Part shown: piece by piece, positions 43,965-56,289 of the stretch
How positions within the stretch are numbered: position 1 is the stretch's first letter
Layout: each line of letters starts with the position of its first letter
Source: Salticus scenicus
Taxonomy: Eukaryota; Arthropoda; Arachnida; Araneae; Salticidae
Length of the DNA: 64,000 nucleotides
Direction of reading: 5' to 3'
Assembly: GCA_963930645.1 (NCBI GenBank)
Contig: OZ005648.1
Span: forward strand, 245,497,436-245,561,435
Program-made: the position numbers and the translations under genes
Notes under the pieces: generated by a model
The model's database searches: none
Seen by the model: the letters and a program-made list of their open reading frames with translations, nothing else
What the model was told of the DNA's origin: nothing

Positions 43965-44345
43965 CTACAAATCCACCGCAGGAATCTATAAAATAAATTT
44001 TGAACACACTAACTATAAAAAAAGCATGTTATATAGGTATGACAAAACGCAGAATAAACGATCGCGAAAAAGAACATCATGCAGACTTAAAATATGGTAA
44101 ATCTTCCATTCATAACTCCATCAATATTGATAAAATAGCCTTGTACAATAATCACCACTACGCACTAAAATGGGAGGCCATAGAAATAATTGCTAACAAT
44201 CATGCTGTTAACGACCGGGAGTACTGCATTGTTCCTGCAGTGTGGCAACAAATCCTCAAGAGAAAAGAAAAAAGAAACAAAGTGAAGTAGGACCATGTTT
44301 TTCATGACACCAAAAAGTAACAACCTCAGAAGAACAGACTCTTCA

Positions 44346-44393
44346 CTTGGCACTGATGATGGGTACGATGCTACCCGAAATATATATGCTAAG
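44346..44393 (+). ncRNA. Hammerhead-like ribozyme core of Penelope-2
   Basis: Stem I CTTGGCA (44346-44352) pairs with TGCTAAG (44387-44393), 7 pairs with one G-U. CTGATGA 44353-44359; one extra T; stem II GGGTA/TACCC (44361-44365, 44372-44376); GAAA 44377-44380; then T-AT-ATA giving a two-pair stem III. Predicted cleavage after ATA at 44386. Same layout as Penelope-1 with different stem sequences. Confidence 0.65.
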
Positions 44394-44399
44394 ACTTTT

Positions 44400-45250
44400 A
44401 AAGGATATTGTTTAAGGTAAATTTATCTAGTTAAGAAAAATAAAATATTTTAGAAAAAAGAACCCTTACATATAATACTAATATAGTAGATAAAACTTTA
44501 ATCACATATTTGTGCAAATAAAAGTAAGACACTTTTAAAACTGTAAGAAAAGATTGATTTTTAATTTAAAAAATAATAATTATGAAAAAGGTAAATACAC
44601 TAAAATATTAAAAATATAATAATCAAATTTGTTGTTTTGCAAATTATGGCCCGAAACCACATATATCATTTTTACTCACTTGAATTTGAAGATTAATGAA
44701 GTCTATCATGTTTGAAATGATAAAATATTTATTTTAATGTTCTTATTTCATATGTAACTTTCATGCATATTAAATTAAGCCTGAGGGTACAGGAAATTTT
44801 ATATGCTCTAAGAATTATCTGAGAATGATTTGCATCTGAGAAAGACTGTATAATAAAGAATGAAGTTCTCAGTTATTATGGTTTTAATAATCCATTAAGC
44901 TGGAAGTATCAAATATAACAATGAACCTAATTGTGTATATACATTACAAAAGTTCAGAAACATTTCATGAAAACATGCTGTTTGCCAATTAATTTAAGTT
45001 TGTGTTCAAAAGGCCTTTTTTAAATTTCAAGATGTACAAAATTCTTCATATGTACATCAATTACTCATTCTTACAACTACTCAGTATTCGGAACTCGGCC
45101 AAAGTGCTACTTGGTGCAGCACTAACCAATATCCCAATTTTTCCAAAATGAATGAGATGAATAAAATGTAGGTAGCAGGTACACATTCTTGCTAAATAAA
45201 AAATAAAAGGTACAAAGTCTTCTTCTCAAAGTAAATACACTGTCATCAAC
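44400..45250. other. AT-rich interval, nothing recognised
   Basis: No supported coding region or bounded repeat; could be the 3' UTR side of the minus-strand gene at 45251-45587. Confidence 0.4.
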
Positions 45251-45587
45251 TTAATTAACAGTGTAAGAAACTGATAAATGCAAATCTTTTAAATAAGTCA
45301 GAACTGAAAATGCCTGTTGACAGCCCGAATCCCTAGGCCTCATGATATTGAGTATCTGGATTTCTTTTTCTCGAAAGTTGGGTCCTTTGTCAATATAAAA
45401 AATAATTTATTTTAAATTTAGAAAGCAAAAGTAAAATGGAATAATATCAAATATTACATGACATGACAGGATACTGCTTTTAAGATTAAAAATATTATAT
45501 CACTTAAACTGTCTTACTTGCTTGCACTATTAATCTTATTCCGTCATCTAAAGTATATTTTTCAAGATCATAATCAGGTTTACACAT
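45251..45587 (-). CDS. Candidate two-exon host gene, 67 codons, not identified
   Basis: Minus strand. Exon 1 (45587-45518) starts ATG TGT and reads MCKPDYDLEKYTLDDGIRL up to donor A/GTAAGA. Intron 45517-45385 (133 bp) has a TATTTTTTATATTGAC tract and ends AAAG. Exon 2 (45384-45251) reads PNFREKEIQILNIMRPRDSG and on to TAA. The joint keeps frame and the total is a multiple of three. It may instead be the start of a longer gene if exon 2 splices again. Family unknown. Lies about 510 bp from a plus-strand candidate exon, back to back. Confidence 0.35.
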
Positions 45588-45952
45588 GATAACTTATATG
45601 AATATGTAAAAAATCAAAAGTTTAAATGCGCCGATATTCCCAAACCAAGAATCGAACACGAACAGAGATGAGAAGAGCGAGAGAGAGAATCAGAATCCAC
45701 GAGAATGTCATCAGAGAATGAAAACAATGAAAACAGTTCACTTCACTTCAAGAATATTATCGAGTATCGATACGTCAATCACGAACAAAAAAATTAAACC
45801 AGTTATCATCTACATACAAAGTTTTCTTTTTCTTAAAGAAATAAATAACATTACTCTTTAAAATGTATATTTCACTATGAATTTTATTGATAAAAGGTAT
45901 TTTATTTTTACACATTATTTGATCTAAACGGTTTGGCAATCTTTTTCCGAAA

Positions 45953-46016
45953 CATGCCGCAATGTTTTGTTTTGTTTCGGCACCACGCGTTCACGTTGCA
46001 CGCGCGAGTTTATAGT
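45953..46016. promoter_or_regulatory. CpG-rich putative (bidirectional) promoter
   Basis: The densest CpG cluster in this AT-rich region (GCCGC, CACGCGTTCACG, CACGCGCG), between two divergent candidate first exons. Confidence 0.4.
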
Positions 46017-46097
46017 GGTATTACTTAGATAATATCAGTCTATCCCTCCCTTCTATACATTTCCTTAGAAAATTCAATTTTCTGTGTGAGTTTTACC

Positions 46098-46193
46098 ATG
46101 CCTCAAGAGTTGGATGAAAACATTCCTGATAAACCTTCGCTGCGGAATGTGCAAACACCATTCTACGGAATTCCTAAGGATATGCAGTACAAA
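46098..46193 (+). CDS. Candidate first coding exon, not identified
   Basis: ATG 46098 follows the CpG-rich interval; 32 codons, MPQELDENIPDKPSLRNVQ then TPFYGIPKDMQYK, ending at a possible donor AAA/GTAATT (46194). Without splicing the frame runs 16 codons further to TGA at 46242. Less AT-rich than its flanks. Family unknown. Confidence 0.35.
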
Positions 46194-46444
46194 GTAATTA
46201 GAGCTGTACCGAGTGCTTCGTATATGCAACTACAGATTAGCTGATTTTTAATTATTAATATGCTTAATTATTGAGTAGAAATTTATCAATAATATACATT
46301 CATTAATAACTTAACTCAGTAAAGTAATTAGAGCTGTACCGAGTACTTGGTATATGCAACTACAGATTAGCTGATTTTTAATTATTGATATGCTTTATTA
46401 TTGAATAGAAATTTATCAATAATATACATTCATTAATAACTCAG
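46191..46444. repeat. 130-bp tandem duplication
   Basis: Copies at 46191-46320 and 46321-46444, about 95% identical, both beginning AAAGTAATTAGAGCTG. Covers the putative splice donor. Confidence 0.9.
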
Positions 46445-47092
46445 AAATAGTAATCTAATTCAATTCCATATTTCTTCAGTCGGTTTTTAAAAAAATCAGA
46501 AATCAAATATAAAGGTTAATTTAAAAAAAATAATAATAATCTGTCAAGGACAGAATTTAATACAACAGTACTGTTTCAACTAATTGCACCAAAGGCTTTC
46601 CTTAGCAACGATGTTTTTTTTTTGTATATTGTATTTCTTTTTTCAACTTAAATTGAAAATAAACCAAATAAATTAAAATTTTTTTTATTTAACTGTAAGA
46701 ACATGCTGGGTGAAACATTTCAGGGGCTATCTCTGAAAAAAGCCTTAGGGCTTTTGAAAATTTTTTATTATGATTGAATTTCATGTTAAATTGTTTTGTT
46801 TTAATCGAAATTTCTCTTTTAAAATGTTAATTTACCATAATATATTATAGAACTCTTCAAATATCACGTATAATTTATTAATAGTTGTATGATAAATGAT
46901 ATGTAGATTAATTTGTTAGTTCTCTATTCATTCTGCATTCATGTAGAAATTATCAGGGATTTTACATGTTGGATTGTTTCGTTCTTGAACATTTTGAAAA
47001 TAGTTTATTCCATGATTTTCAATTTATCTACAAAAGCTTTAGTTAATGACATCTGAAGTAATGTTTATGATGCATGTAAGAAAAATGGGCAT

Positions 47093-48642
47093 AGGACAAC
47101 TCTGCCGAAAAATTTATCAGCTGTTTCCCCCAGCAGGACAACTCCGCCGAATTCCTTTCTGCCATTTTCCCTCGATAGGACAATTCCGCCGAATGAGGGG
47201 GGAAGACATTACCTTTGGTGAAATAAAAGTTGGCGAGAATGCTAAAACTTCAGGCATTCAACTTTTGTTAAAAATAAATACACAAAAGAATGGTAATTAT
47301 CTATATATTAATTCGCAAACATGAAATTTGTTATACGTTTTTAATATATAAATTATGGGGGTAGAGGATTGAAAGTAGCATTGTTAGAAAGTTATGGTTA
47401 ATGAGAATTTAAGGGAAAAGAAAATCTCTTTTAGAATCTCAAAGAGGCATTCAAAAATACCTTTATTTTTATGCACTTTTTCATTTTATACACGTAATCT
47501 TTTGTATTAAAAATTTTTATAGAAGAAAGTTGTTCAATTTGTAAATTTCTTAAAATTCAATAAAAAGCATAGGCACAGTAATTTGTATAAATGTAATTTC
47601 CCTATATTTTCAACTACAGATTTCTCATTTTATAAGGCAACAACCTATAGAGTGTTAGAAATGCTTATTGACTAAACAAATGCAAAACCGTAATTTAATA
47701 CTATTGAACATGGAGGCAAATTAAAAAAAAAAAGATTTAATTTATGATTTATTATTTTTTTTGGTGATTTACGTCAGCTAAAATTGGAAAATAATTATTT
47801 ATTTATTTATTTATTTTTAACATAAAACGTAATGCATTCTAATTAACTGAAACTTGATAACTTATTTTTGAAAAGTGTATTTATTATTATATGCTGATTC
47901 ATTATGAATGCATATTGGATGAAAAACGACACTGCTATGTGCTGCAATTTAACTCTATTTACGGAAAGACCATATCAGCTTTTATGCTATATACTGGCAA
48001 TAAAGTTGCTATACAAAATAGATATCATGGAAGATAGTAGAGAAAATACTGTTTTGGGGTCAAATTTTTGAAATTGAGTTTTTGTTATATTTATACGTTG
48101 TGAAGTCCCCTGAATCCGAAAATCATGTTTTTGCGGTTGATCTATGTGCCTGTTTTAGCATATTCCAAGAACAAATAACAGCAGAAAGATCTAATTCGAT
48201 ATACTAACTCTGTATCGTATAGGAAAGCTGCACTAAAGTTTTCGTTGAGATCAAGCAAATGATTCGTGTTAGTATTCCAATTAGATTCCAATTAGTATTT
48301 CTAGTATTAAATTGTACTGTAAGCCGTGTGAGTAACATACCAAATTATTATTAAACTGTTGACATATTATTTCGATACAGACAGTATTCTTTGCTATTGA
48401 AATGATCAGAAGAAGAAAGTAAATGGATACAAATGTTCATAGGTATATGCATCGTTACGCAAATAATAATCAATGAAACTATAATAATCAATTTATAATT
48501 CTTATTACTAAAAATCGTTCATTTAAACGAGTTATTTGCGGACATTGCTGTTCCACAATTATTTTCTGTTCCATAATAATCTGTCTTCCATCATCGACCC
48601 AGAATACCATAATAAAATTCTATATACATTAATTGTGGGCTC

Positions 48643-48674
<32 letters not shown>

Positions 48675-49505
48675 GGGGGGGGGGGGGGTATTTTTAGTGG
48701 TAAAATTTTCTGTTTTTTTTTTTTTTCGGTCTCCCAACAAAATTAGCTGTTGCTAAAAACTATCTTCTGAATGTTCCTCCAATATCAACTAGTATGTTGT
48801 AACCACCATGAAACTTTCTTCTACATTTTTTCCATACAAATTATTTAATAAAATTAATATTTATTAAAACTATTTTCCACAATATATACAGATGGAGATA
48901 ATTTTCATCGCACAGAATTATTGCTGTTATTTATCACTGTTGAATAAAAAATTTAAGAAATTAAATTAAAGAAAATAAGTAAAGAAAATTTAATATAAGT
49001 TAAGTAATATATATTTGAATATTATGTTAAGTAAAGAAAATTTAATTTCTTATTTATTTATCCTTTAATAATTTTGTAAATGCAATCGGAATAATTTAAA
49101 CTAAGATGTAAATTTTTCTTAAGTTAAATTTTACTTGAATTTTATGATATTCAAGTGCTACACGAAAATTAGAAATAAATTTATTAATAGCAGAATTATA
49201 TAATACGATTAAATAATTGTCAAATAAAAGAACATATAATAATAATGAAAAATAAAATTAAATGCATGTTTATGAGTAAAAATTTTTACTCATAATTTGG
49301 TTAAAATCTATTTTACTTTTACTCATCTTTCCAAAGCGAGGGGGAAGGGCTCTTATATAATGCTCGATGTGCCGCCAAAGTGCAATGCGTCGCCAAAAAT
49401 GGAAATACTGCTGCAGACCCCCTCTTCTAGTCTCAGGAAAATGGCGCGGCGGAGTTGTCCTCTGTGGGAAAAGGGGGGTTAAAATTCTCGGCGGAATTGT
49501 CCTGT
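47093..49505. mobile_element. Element bounded by inverted arrays of AGGACAAYTCCGCCGA
   Basis: Left: three direct copies near 47093, 47134 and 47176 at about 42-bp spacing. Right: two inverted copies near 49444-49457 and 49486-49501. CCATTTTCC(C/T) follows the motif on both sides. Interior includes the repeat at 48035-48275 and a poly-T/poly-G run (48633-48689). No transposase or target duplication found, so the bounds are tentative. Confidence 0.45.
48035..48275. repeat. Interspersed repeat, second copy
   Basis: Matches 3640-3960 in the blocks TTTTGGGGTCAAATTTTT, CCCTGAATCC.AAAATCATG and GAGATCAAGCAAATG. Confidence 0.55.
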
Positions 49506-51880
49506 TCCGAGAAAAATGGCTAATTTGAACAGTTTAATTGTTTGTTTGTTTTTTAACTTCTTTTGTTACGGTTTATTTATTTATTTATTTTTTAAGAAAT
49601 AAGAGACTTTAATTAATTAATTATTTTACTACTAGTCAATCCAATAGTTAACAGTTGGTTTAAAAATATAAAATAAGAAAAGGTAAAATTGGATGTTGGC
49701 AAATGTCTCAACGTATTCAAGATGAAACACAGCAAATGATGACAATGTGAAATGTCTGCTTCAAAGCAAGTGTCTTGTCAAGACTAATAAATAGAAAGTA
49801 ATTATATAATTGAATTAATAAACAGTTATAAAAATTTGGAAGTGAAAAAAAGTGTCCAGTATCTGGAAAAAAAACTTAGAAATTAAGCCCACTTTTTTGA
49901 AAAAGTTAAAATTAATTTTTCTCCCTACTAAAATTGTGTAGACTTTTTCATTTCTTTTTCTTACTTTACTAATTTTAGAAACATTTTTTTTATATATTTT
50001 ATTTCTCATCTACCTGTTTAATTATTGTCAGGGTTTCCAGCGGTGACTAAAAAGCAACTATTTGCTACTAAAATCACCCTTAGGCTACAATAGCAACTAT
50101 TTTTCTGTAAAGGTGGCTTAAAAGTAGGGATGGACCAGATATCCGGCATTCTGGATATTATTTTTCATTGCCAGATCCGGATATCCGACAGTCCTCTCCC
50201 CTTTCCCAGTATACCCATGAAATTTTCAATTTTTTAAGAGCACACAATAATTAAAAAAAGATATTTTGGTTTAAAAAGCATTTGGCTTTTATACAACTGA
50301 ATTCCATTCACATACATAAAAATGTAAATACCATTGGGAAAAACATTGGCAATTTAAATAAAAATAAAAATTTGAGTATTTCAACTGTGGGGATTGTAAG
50401 AGATATAAATAAATAGACAGTACTTTATAAATATCGCTTATTATAAAACCAACCAATCTTGTATATATATATAGTAGTATATATTATCATTCATCTACTG
50501 CTAAATTTTATACATATATATATTTTTTAATTTTTCACTTTATAGCTTAATATTTTGAATTAGTATATATATATGTATGCACACACAAATATAGTTTCAG
50601 ATTCAGAAATGGATATTCAGGGTATTCCCATCTCAAAATTCAGGGTTAAGGATATTTTGAGATGGGAAATCTATTTAACAAGTAGCCATTATCAGGAAAA
50701 TTAATTTTTACCCATGAAAAACATTACAATGATTACACTTCTTCGGAGAGCCCTAAAATTTTTTACAAAAATCAAGGAAAATGATATTTTGAAAAAATGA
50801 CCAATGTTACAGATTATGAAAAATCATCTGAAATTTGGAAAAAGCTGAAATTTGGTATGTTATAGGTTCCTATAGCACGAATTCTATTGATTTTGGTGGA
50901 TCTAGCACTTGCAGTTTTTTTTTACAGGAACACAAGGAAAAATATTCTTTATCATTATGGTCTATGGGCCCAAATTTTGTAAAGTGTGATCAGGGTTGGC
51001 AAAGTGGGCCCAGTCCAGAAAAACCCGCCCGGGTTTTTCTGAGCGGGCCCACCAACAAAAACCCACTGGGTTTTTGCAAATAAATGGGTTTTGTTAAAAA
51101 TTATTTATAATTTACAAATCCCATCTATAAAGTATAGAAAACACCTTACCTTTTAAGAAAAAACTCTTATTTTTATTTTCTAGAAAATAATATTAAACAT
51201 AACAAGTAATATAAAAGAAAATTTTTTAAAGTCAATTCCTACTTACAAACACTATCGAAAAAGTTTTTTTTAAATAGTTTTGAACTATAAGAAGCATGTG
51301 TGCAAAATGAAATAAAAATAATTATAAGATGAAAAAAACATTTTATATACCATGTTTTAAATTTTCTGATGAATCATAGAGCTCTTATCAATGTGAATAA
51401 ATTTTTTAAAGTGATAATGACGTCAATTTTTGTGAGATGCATAATTTAACTTTTTATAATTTTTTAACGTTCACGTTTAATTAAATGTATTTATTTTTAT
51501 GTCGAAAGAAAATGAACTCGTAATTTTCTTTTGGCAACAATTAAATTATAGCTAATATTTTAAAGGCTATTTTAACGCTATAGGATGTTATTTTCATATT
51601 TTAATTAATTATAAGAAAACTTATAAAAAATTTGAAAATCGGACTTCGAAGTTTGTGTTGTCACCGCGTTCTGAGCAATCCTGAAGGTTTCATATTTCTA
51701 GCTAGTCGGGAAGTTGTTAAAAATCGATTGCAAGATTTGTACAAGATATATATAGGGAGAGTGTGAACTAATAGTAGGAATTGAAAAAGTAACTACAGTT
51801 ATGAATATAATAAAATCAAATTTATCTATATATATAAAAGAGTAAACTCACTGATTCACTGACTCAACACGGTTGTGGCG

Positions 51881-54170
51881 ATCCTATGGGAGACAGAGTC
51901 ACAATTTTTGGTGAGCAGGTTGATTTTAGGACCCTGACGCTCACTAAGACGGGATTTTGCGAAATACCCCCCGTTCCCCCAAGTACAACTCGGCACCAAA
52001 TTACTTCACAGGGAAGAAATTGCAGATGGGGAGACTAGGCTTGAATACGAAAAAATCATTTTCTGCGATTTTGGAATTTTTGATTTTTAAGGGGGGAAGG
52101 GGGTGAAAATGATCCTATGGGAGATAGAGCCACAATTTTTGGTGAGCAGGTTGATTTTAGGACCCTGACGCTCACTAAGACGGGATTTTGCGAAATACCC
52201 CCCCCCCCTGGGGGGGGGGGCAGAAGGCAAAAATCATCTTTATAAGCATATCTCGGCTCCAAATTGCTTCACGGTGAAGAAATTGCAGATGGGGAGACTA
52301 GACTTGAATACAAAAAAATCATTTTCTGCGATTTTGGAATTTTGGATTTTTAAGGGGGGTAGGGGGTAAAAATGGGATTTTCAGGGGCGCATAAGGCAAA
52401 AACACATTTATAAGTGGGTCATTCTCTGAAAAGTGGGCTTTTTTTAAAAAAAAAGGTAGCTCAAATAAAATTGCTCCAACTTTTTTTTTTAATTTTGTGC
52501 ATATACACGTTAATAAAAATAATAAAAAATACATACACAGTTAATAAAAAATAATATTAACCAAGCTGTATCTGATAATTTTTGAAATAGTAATTATTTT
52601 TATTAATTAGAAAAATGAGGGAATGATTGTGAGGGAATGACAAATTTCTTCTAGAAACTACTTTATAAAAATATTATTAAGTTTAGCTATATTTTCAAAC
52701 ACTAAATATTTATTAAAACATATTTTTATTAATATAATAGCATAAAAAAGCAAATTTGATTTATTTTAGTTAACTTTATAATGAGTGAGGGAATGGTATA
52801 TAATAAAAATACGGTATTTCAATCTAACGTTTGAGAGCCATATGCTATTCATTGTAAAATGTTTCCAACAGAACACAAAATGTTTTCTTTACTTTGCTTC
52901 TATATAAATTAAGTTTGGCTTATATAAAGTACGTGCTGCCATTATTGGAGTAAGTAGAGGTATAATTACAGTTTGATGAAGGAATGATATCTATTACCAG
53001 GGACAACAATAATAAGTGTTCTAATTTCTTTCATTGCATAATATATAAATGTAGTATAATGGTTAAATATTTATTAAAGTATGTTTAATAAATTTTCACT
53101 TCAAATACTCTAAATATAGATGCTTTAATACCATAGAAACCATTTTATTCACTTACATGTGGGAATGGGGACACAGTGAGGGAATGATATTTTGCATTTT
53201 AAAAAATATTTAAAAATTATATTTGAATTCCAATAACCAAATAATGACAGTTTACATGCAAAACCAATTAATGCTGATAAATTGGACTGCTTTTTGTTTT
53301 TGTGCTTTTAAAAATAGGCCCTCAAGACTACTGGGACATGAAATGACTACTTTTCAGAGAATTACTCAAGTACAACTCGGCACCAAATTACTTCACAGGG
53401 AAGAAATTGCAGATGGGGAGACTAGGCTTGAATACGAAAAAATCATTTTCTGCGATTTTGGAATTTTTGATTTTTTTGGGGGGAAGGGGGTGAAAATGAT
53501 TATCGGAGTTGCTGAAGACAAAAACACCTTTATAAGCATAACTCGGCTCCAAATTGCTTCACTAGGAAGATATTGCAGATGGGAAGACTAGACTTGAATA
53601 CAAAAAAATCATTTTCTGCGATTTTGGTTTTTTGGATTTTTAAGGGGAAAAAGGGGTGAAAATGATTTTCGGAGGCGCAGGAGGCAAAAACACCTTTATA
53701 AGCATAACTCGGCACCAAATTACTTCACGATGAAAAAATTGCAGATGGGGAGACTAGACTTAAGTACAAAAAAATCATTTTCTGCGATTTTGGAATTTTG
53801 GATTTTTAAGGGGGGAGAGGGGCTGAAAATGATTTTTGAAGGTGCAGAAGGCAAAAACCACCTCTATAAGCACAACTCGGCTCCAAATTGCTTCACGGTG
53901 AAGAAATTGCAGAGGGAGAAACTAGACTTGAAAAAAAAAATCATTTTCTGCGATTTTGGAATTTTGGATTTTTAAAGGGGGAAGGGGGTATAAATGATTT
54001 TCGGAGGCGCATAAGGCAAAAACACATTTATAAGTGTAACTCGGCTCCAAATAACTTCACAGTGAAGAAATTGCAGATGGGGAGACTAGACTTGAATACG
54101 AAAAAATCATTTCCTGCGATTTTGGAATTTTGGATTTTTAACGGGAGAAGGGGGTATAAATGATTTAGAA
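51881..54170. repeat. Helitron-2 tandem modules, type A
   Basis: Units of about 167 bp with AACTCGGC(A/T)CCAAATT, GAAGAAATTGCAGATGGGGA, AAAAATCATTT(T/C)CTGCGAT and TTTTAAGGGGG; copies near 52015, 52280, 53400, 53570, 53737, 53905 and 54067. The leading block TTGGTGAGCAGGTTGATTTT is duplicated (51920 and 52140). Confidence 0.8.
52413..53370. mobile_element. Mariner-like MITE inside Helitron-2
   Basis: Inverted ends AGTGGGTCATTCTCTGAAAA and its counterpart ending TTTTCAGAGAATTACTCAAG, flanked by TA on both sides (52411-52412, 53371-53372); it interrupts a type A module. The interior carries at least four copies of GTGAGGGAATGR (52626-53185). No transposase. Confidence 0.75.
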
Positions 54171-54329
54171 AAATACGGATTTTCGAGTAAAAGTAATAGC
54201 TCAAAGATGTAAAAAAAAAAAAAAAAAAAAAAGCCAAGCGTCTTTTTGAAAATATTTCCAAAAACTCATTTTTTGATTTTTTCCGATTTTTTTTTTTTGG
54301 GGGGGGGGGGGGCAAAAAAATAAAAACAG

Positions 54330-54960
54330 TGTCAGATCGTTCAAAACTGGTACATAGAGGTTTTCGATACTTACAAATCGATTGTGGCTATTTTCGAATT
54401 TGTAAAATTATTGGAAAGGGGGGCAGTATGGGGGGAGGCTGCAGGCAAAAACAAATCGAAATACAGCTAGGCTGTTCAAAATTGGTACAGATAGGTTTTA
54501 AAGGCCTGCAAGTCGAATGGGGATATTTTCGAAAGTGTAAAGTTATTAGGAGGGGCGAGAAGGGGGGGGGGGCAAAAAATTAAAATAGAGTTAGATCGTT
54601 CAAAATTGGTATAAAGAGGTTTTCGATAGTTACAAATCGATTGCGGATATTTTCGAATTTTTAAAATTATTAGGAGGGGCGGGAAGGGGGGGGGCAAAAA
54701 CAAATAGAAATACAGTTAAGCCGTTCAAAATTGGTACAGATAGGTTTTAGAGGCCAGCAAGTCGAATGGGGATATTTTCGAAAGTGTAAAGTTGTTAGGA
54801 GGCCGGGAAGGGGGCGGCGGAGGGGCAAAAAAAATAGAATAGAGTTAGAGCATTCAAAATTGGTATATAGGTTTTCGATACCTACAAATCGATTGTGGAT
54901 ATTTTCGAATTTTTAAAATTATTAGGATAGACGGGAGGGGGGGGGGCGAAGGGGGAAAAT
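54330..54960. repeat. Helitron-2 tandem modules, type B
   Basis: Same module family as 41320-42120 (TCGTTCAAAA.TGGTA, AGAGGTTTTCGATA, GTCGAATGGGGATATTTTCG, AAGTTATTAGGAGG). Confidence 0.8.
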
Positions 54961-56289
54961 AATAGAAATAAGAGTTAGAGCATTTTGGGAATTTTTTCCG
55001 AAGGCAGTGAGAACCCGGTGCGACATTTTTCCTAATAAGATTTTTTTTCTTTTTTTTTTTTTTTTTTTTTTTTTCACGTGATAAAAATTAATGCAATTTT
55101 AAGAATTCAGTATTTATAGCGATTCATTTAAAAATAGGGACCAGCGAAGCGGGCGTTGCCTGCTAGTCTTCTATAATTGGTTTAATTTTCCTTTTCCTGT
55201 AAAACGGAACAATATTTTTGTTTAACAGCGGACGTAAATCTAAATGTTGTGCAGAATCAATATTTAACTAATTAAATTGTTTAGTTTTAAATCTTTATAA
55301 TAATTTTATTTTAATTTTAGTAGCAACATAATTATAAATCTAATAAAATTTTCTTCTATAACCATTTTAACTTTTAAAAAACGTTAAAAAAAAATAAAAA
55401 AAAAAAAAAGGATAAAGCAGTGCAACTTATTTTTATAAATTTAAAAAATTTAAATGATATGTATTGTACTTAATAATTTAAATTCTTTTATTTTATCAGT
55501 TATTGTCATTAAGAATATTTATTTTAAATAAGCATATGTTAAAATTAATATTAAATATAGCTTAATCTTACTAATTAACACTATTTTAATATTCGAATCA
55601 AACAAACCAATTTTTATTTCTAAGATAAATATTAGATTAATTATTAATTAGTAGTTTAATATAATTAGGTGTATAGCAATATGCTAAATAACATATATCT
55701 AACATTGCAATGCAAATGTATTCAAACAAAAGCCCAGAAAGACCCAAGTGGGTTGGGTTTTTCTCGAAAAACCCGGGTTTTTGCCAACCCTGAGTGTGAT
55801 AGTGTCTAAACACTTTATTCATTTGAGATGAAAATTTACACCCATATTATTAGTAACCATCACACGAATTTTATAAATTTTGGTGAATCTTGCGCTTACA
55901 GTTTTTTTACAGGGACACAAAGAATAATTCTTTGACTATAGTCTATACAGGCCAAAATATTTTTAACTGCGACAGCGTCTGAATGCTTTGTTCATTTGAG
56001 TTGAAAATGTACACACATGCTGCAGGTCATTGTTGCATAAAGTGCATAAATTTTGGTGAATCTAGCACGTAATGTTTTTTTTTTTTTTACAGGGACACAA
56101 AATTTCTTTATCATTATGACCTATGGGTTGAAATTATTTGAAGTGCGCTAGTGTCTAAATCTAAATGTCTTAAAGGTCAAAGTTGCTTGAACTATATAGC
56201 TATTGGTGAATCTAGTACTTATAGTTTTTTTTTTACAACAAAATAATCTTTATCATTATAAGGCCTATGGACTTAATTCATTACCGTCT

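Larger units (their letters stand above)
39986..44290 (+). pseudogene. Penelope-2 RT and GIY-YIG endonuclease, disrupted
   Basis: Piece 1 (39986-40309) has RT motifs QGVPMGSPISG and, after a one-base shift near 40190, HYVDDVFSI. Piece 2 (42524-43024) continues LDNNIKFTMENE, NFLDIKIIKNPNN and SIPFCNGVSIK. Piece 3 (43970-44290) has GIYKINFEHT, a shifted TKRRINDREKEHHADLK, and NHAVNDREYCIVPAVW. The first part of the RT is missing. The intact-coding joins across insertions are supported by exact target duplications. Dead. Confidence 0.88.
39540..44400 (+). mobile_element. Penelope-2: Penelope-like element broken by nested insertions
   Basis: Like Penelope-1 it starts with an inverted partial copy of its own 3' part (39540-39985, minus), then the plus-strand copy from 39986. 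It is split by a hAT element (40318-42515) and a MITE (43030-43964). Ends are approximate; no target duplication found. Confidence 0.85.
51825..55166 (+). mobile_element. Helitron-2, non-autonomous
   Basis: TCTATATATATAAAAGAG after A51824; ends hairpin GCGGGCGTTGCCTGC plus CTAG, then T55167. Built of two tandem module types and a MITE insertion. No Rep/helicase frame. Confidence 0.85.
50991..55792. mobile_element. hAT-B: hAT-type element with 8-bp duplication
   Basis: Ends CAGGGTTGGCAAA and TTTTTGCCAACCCTG; duplication AGTGTGAT at 50983-50990 and 55793-55800. Subterminal AAACCCG/CGGGTTTTT palindromic blocks. Contains Helitron-2. No transposase. Confidence 0.9.

Noticed and set aside
53223..54163. 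Overlapping open frames in both strands of 53-54 kb
   Set aside because: Products of the Helitron tandem modules; the frames repeat with the module.
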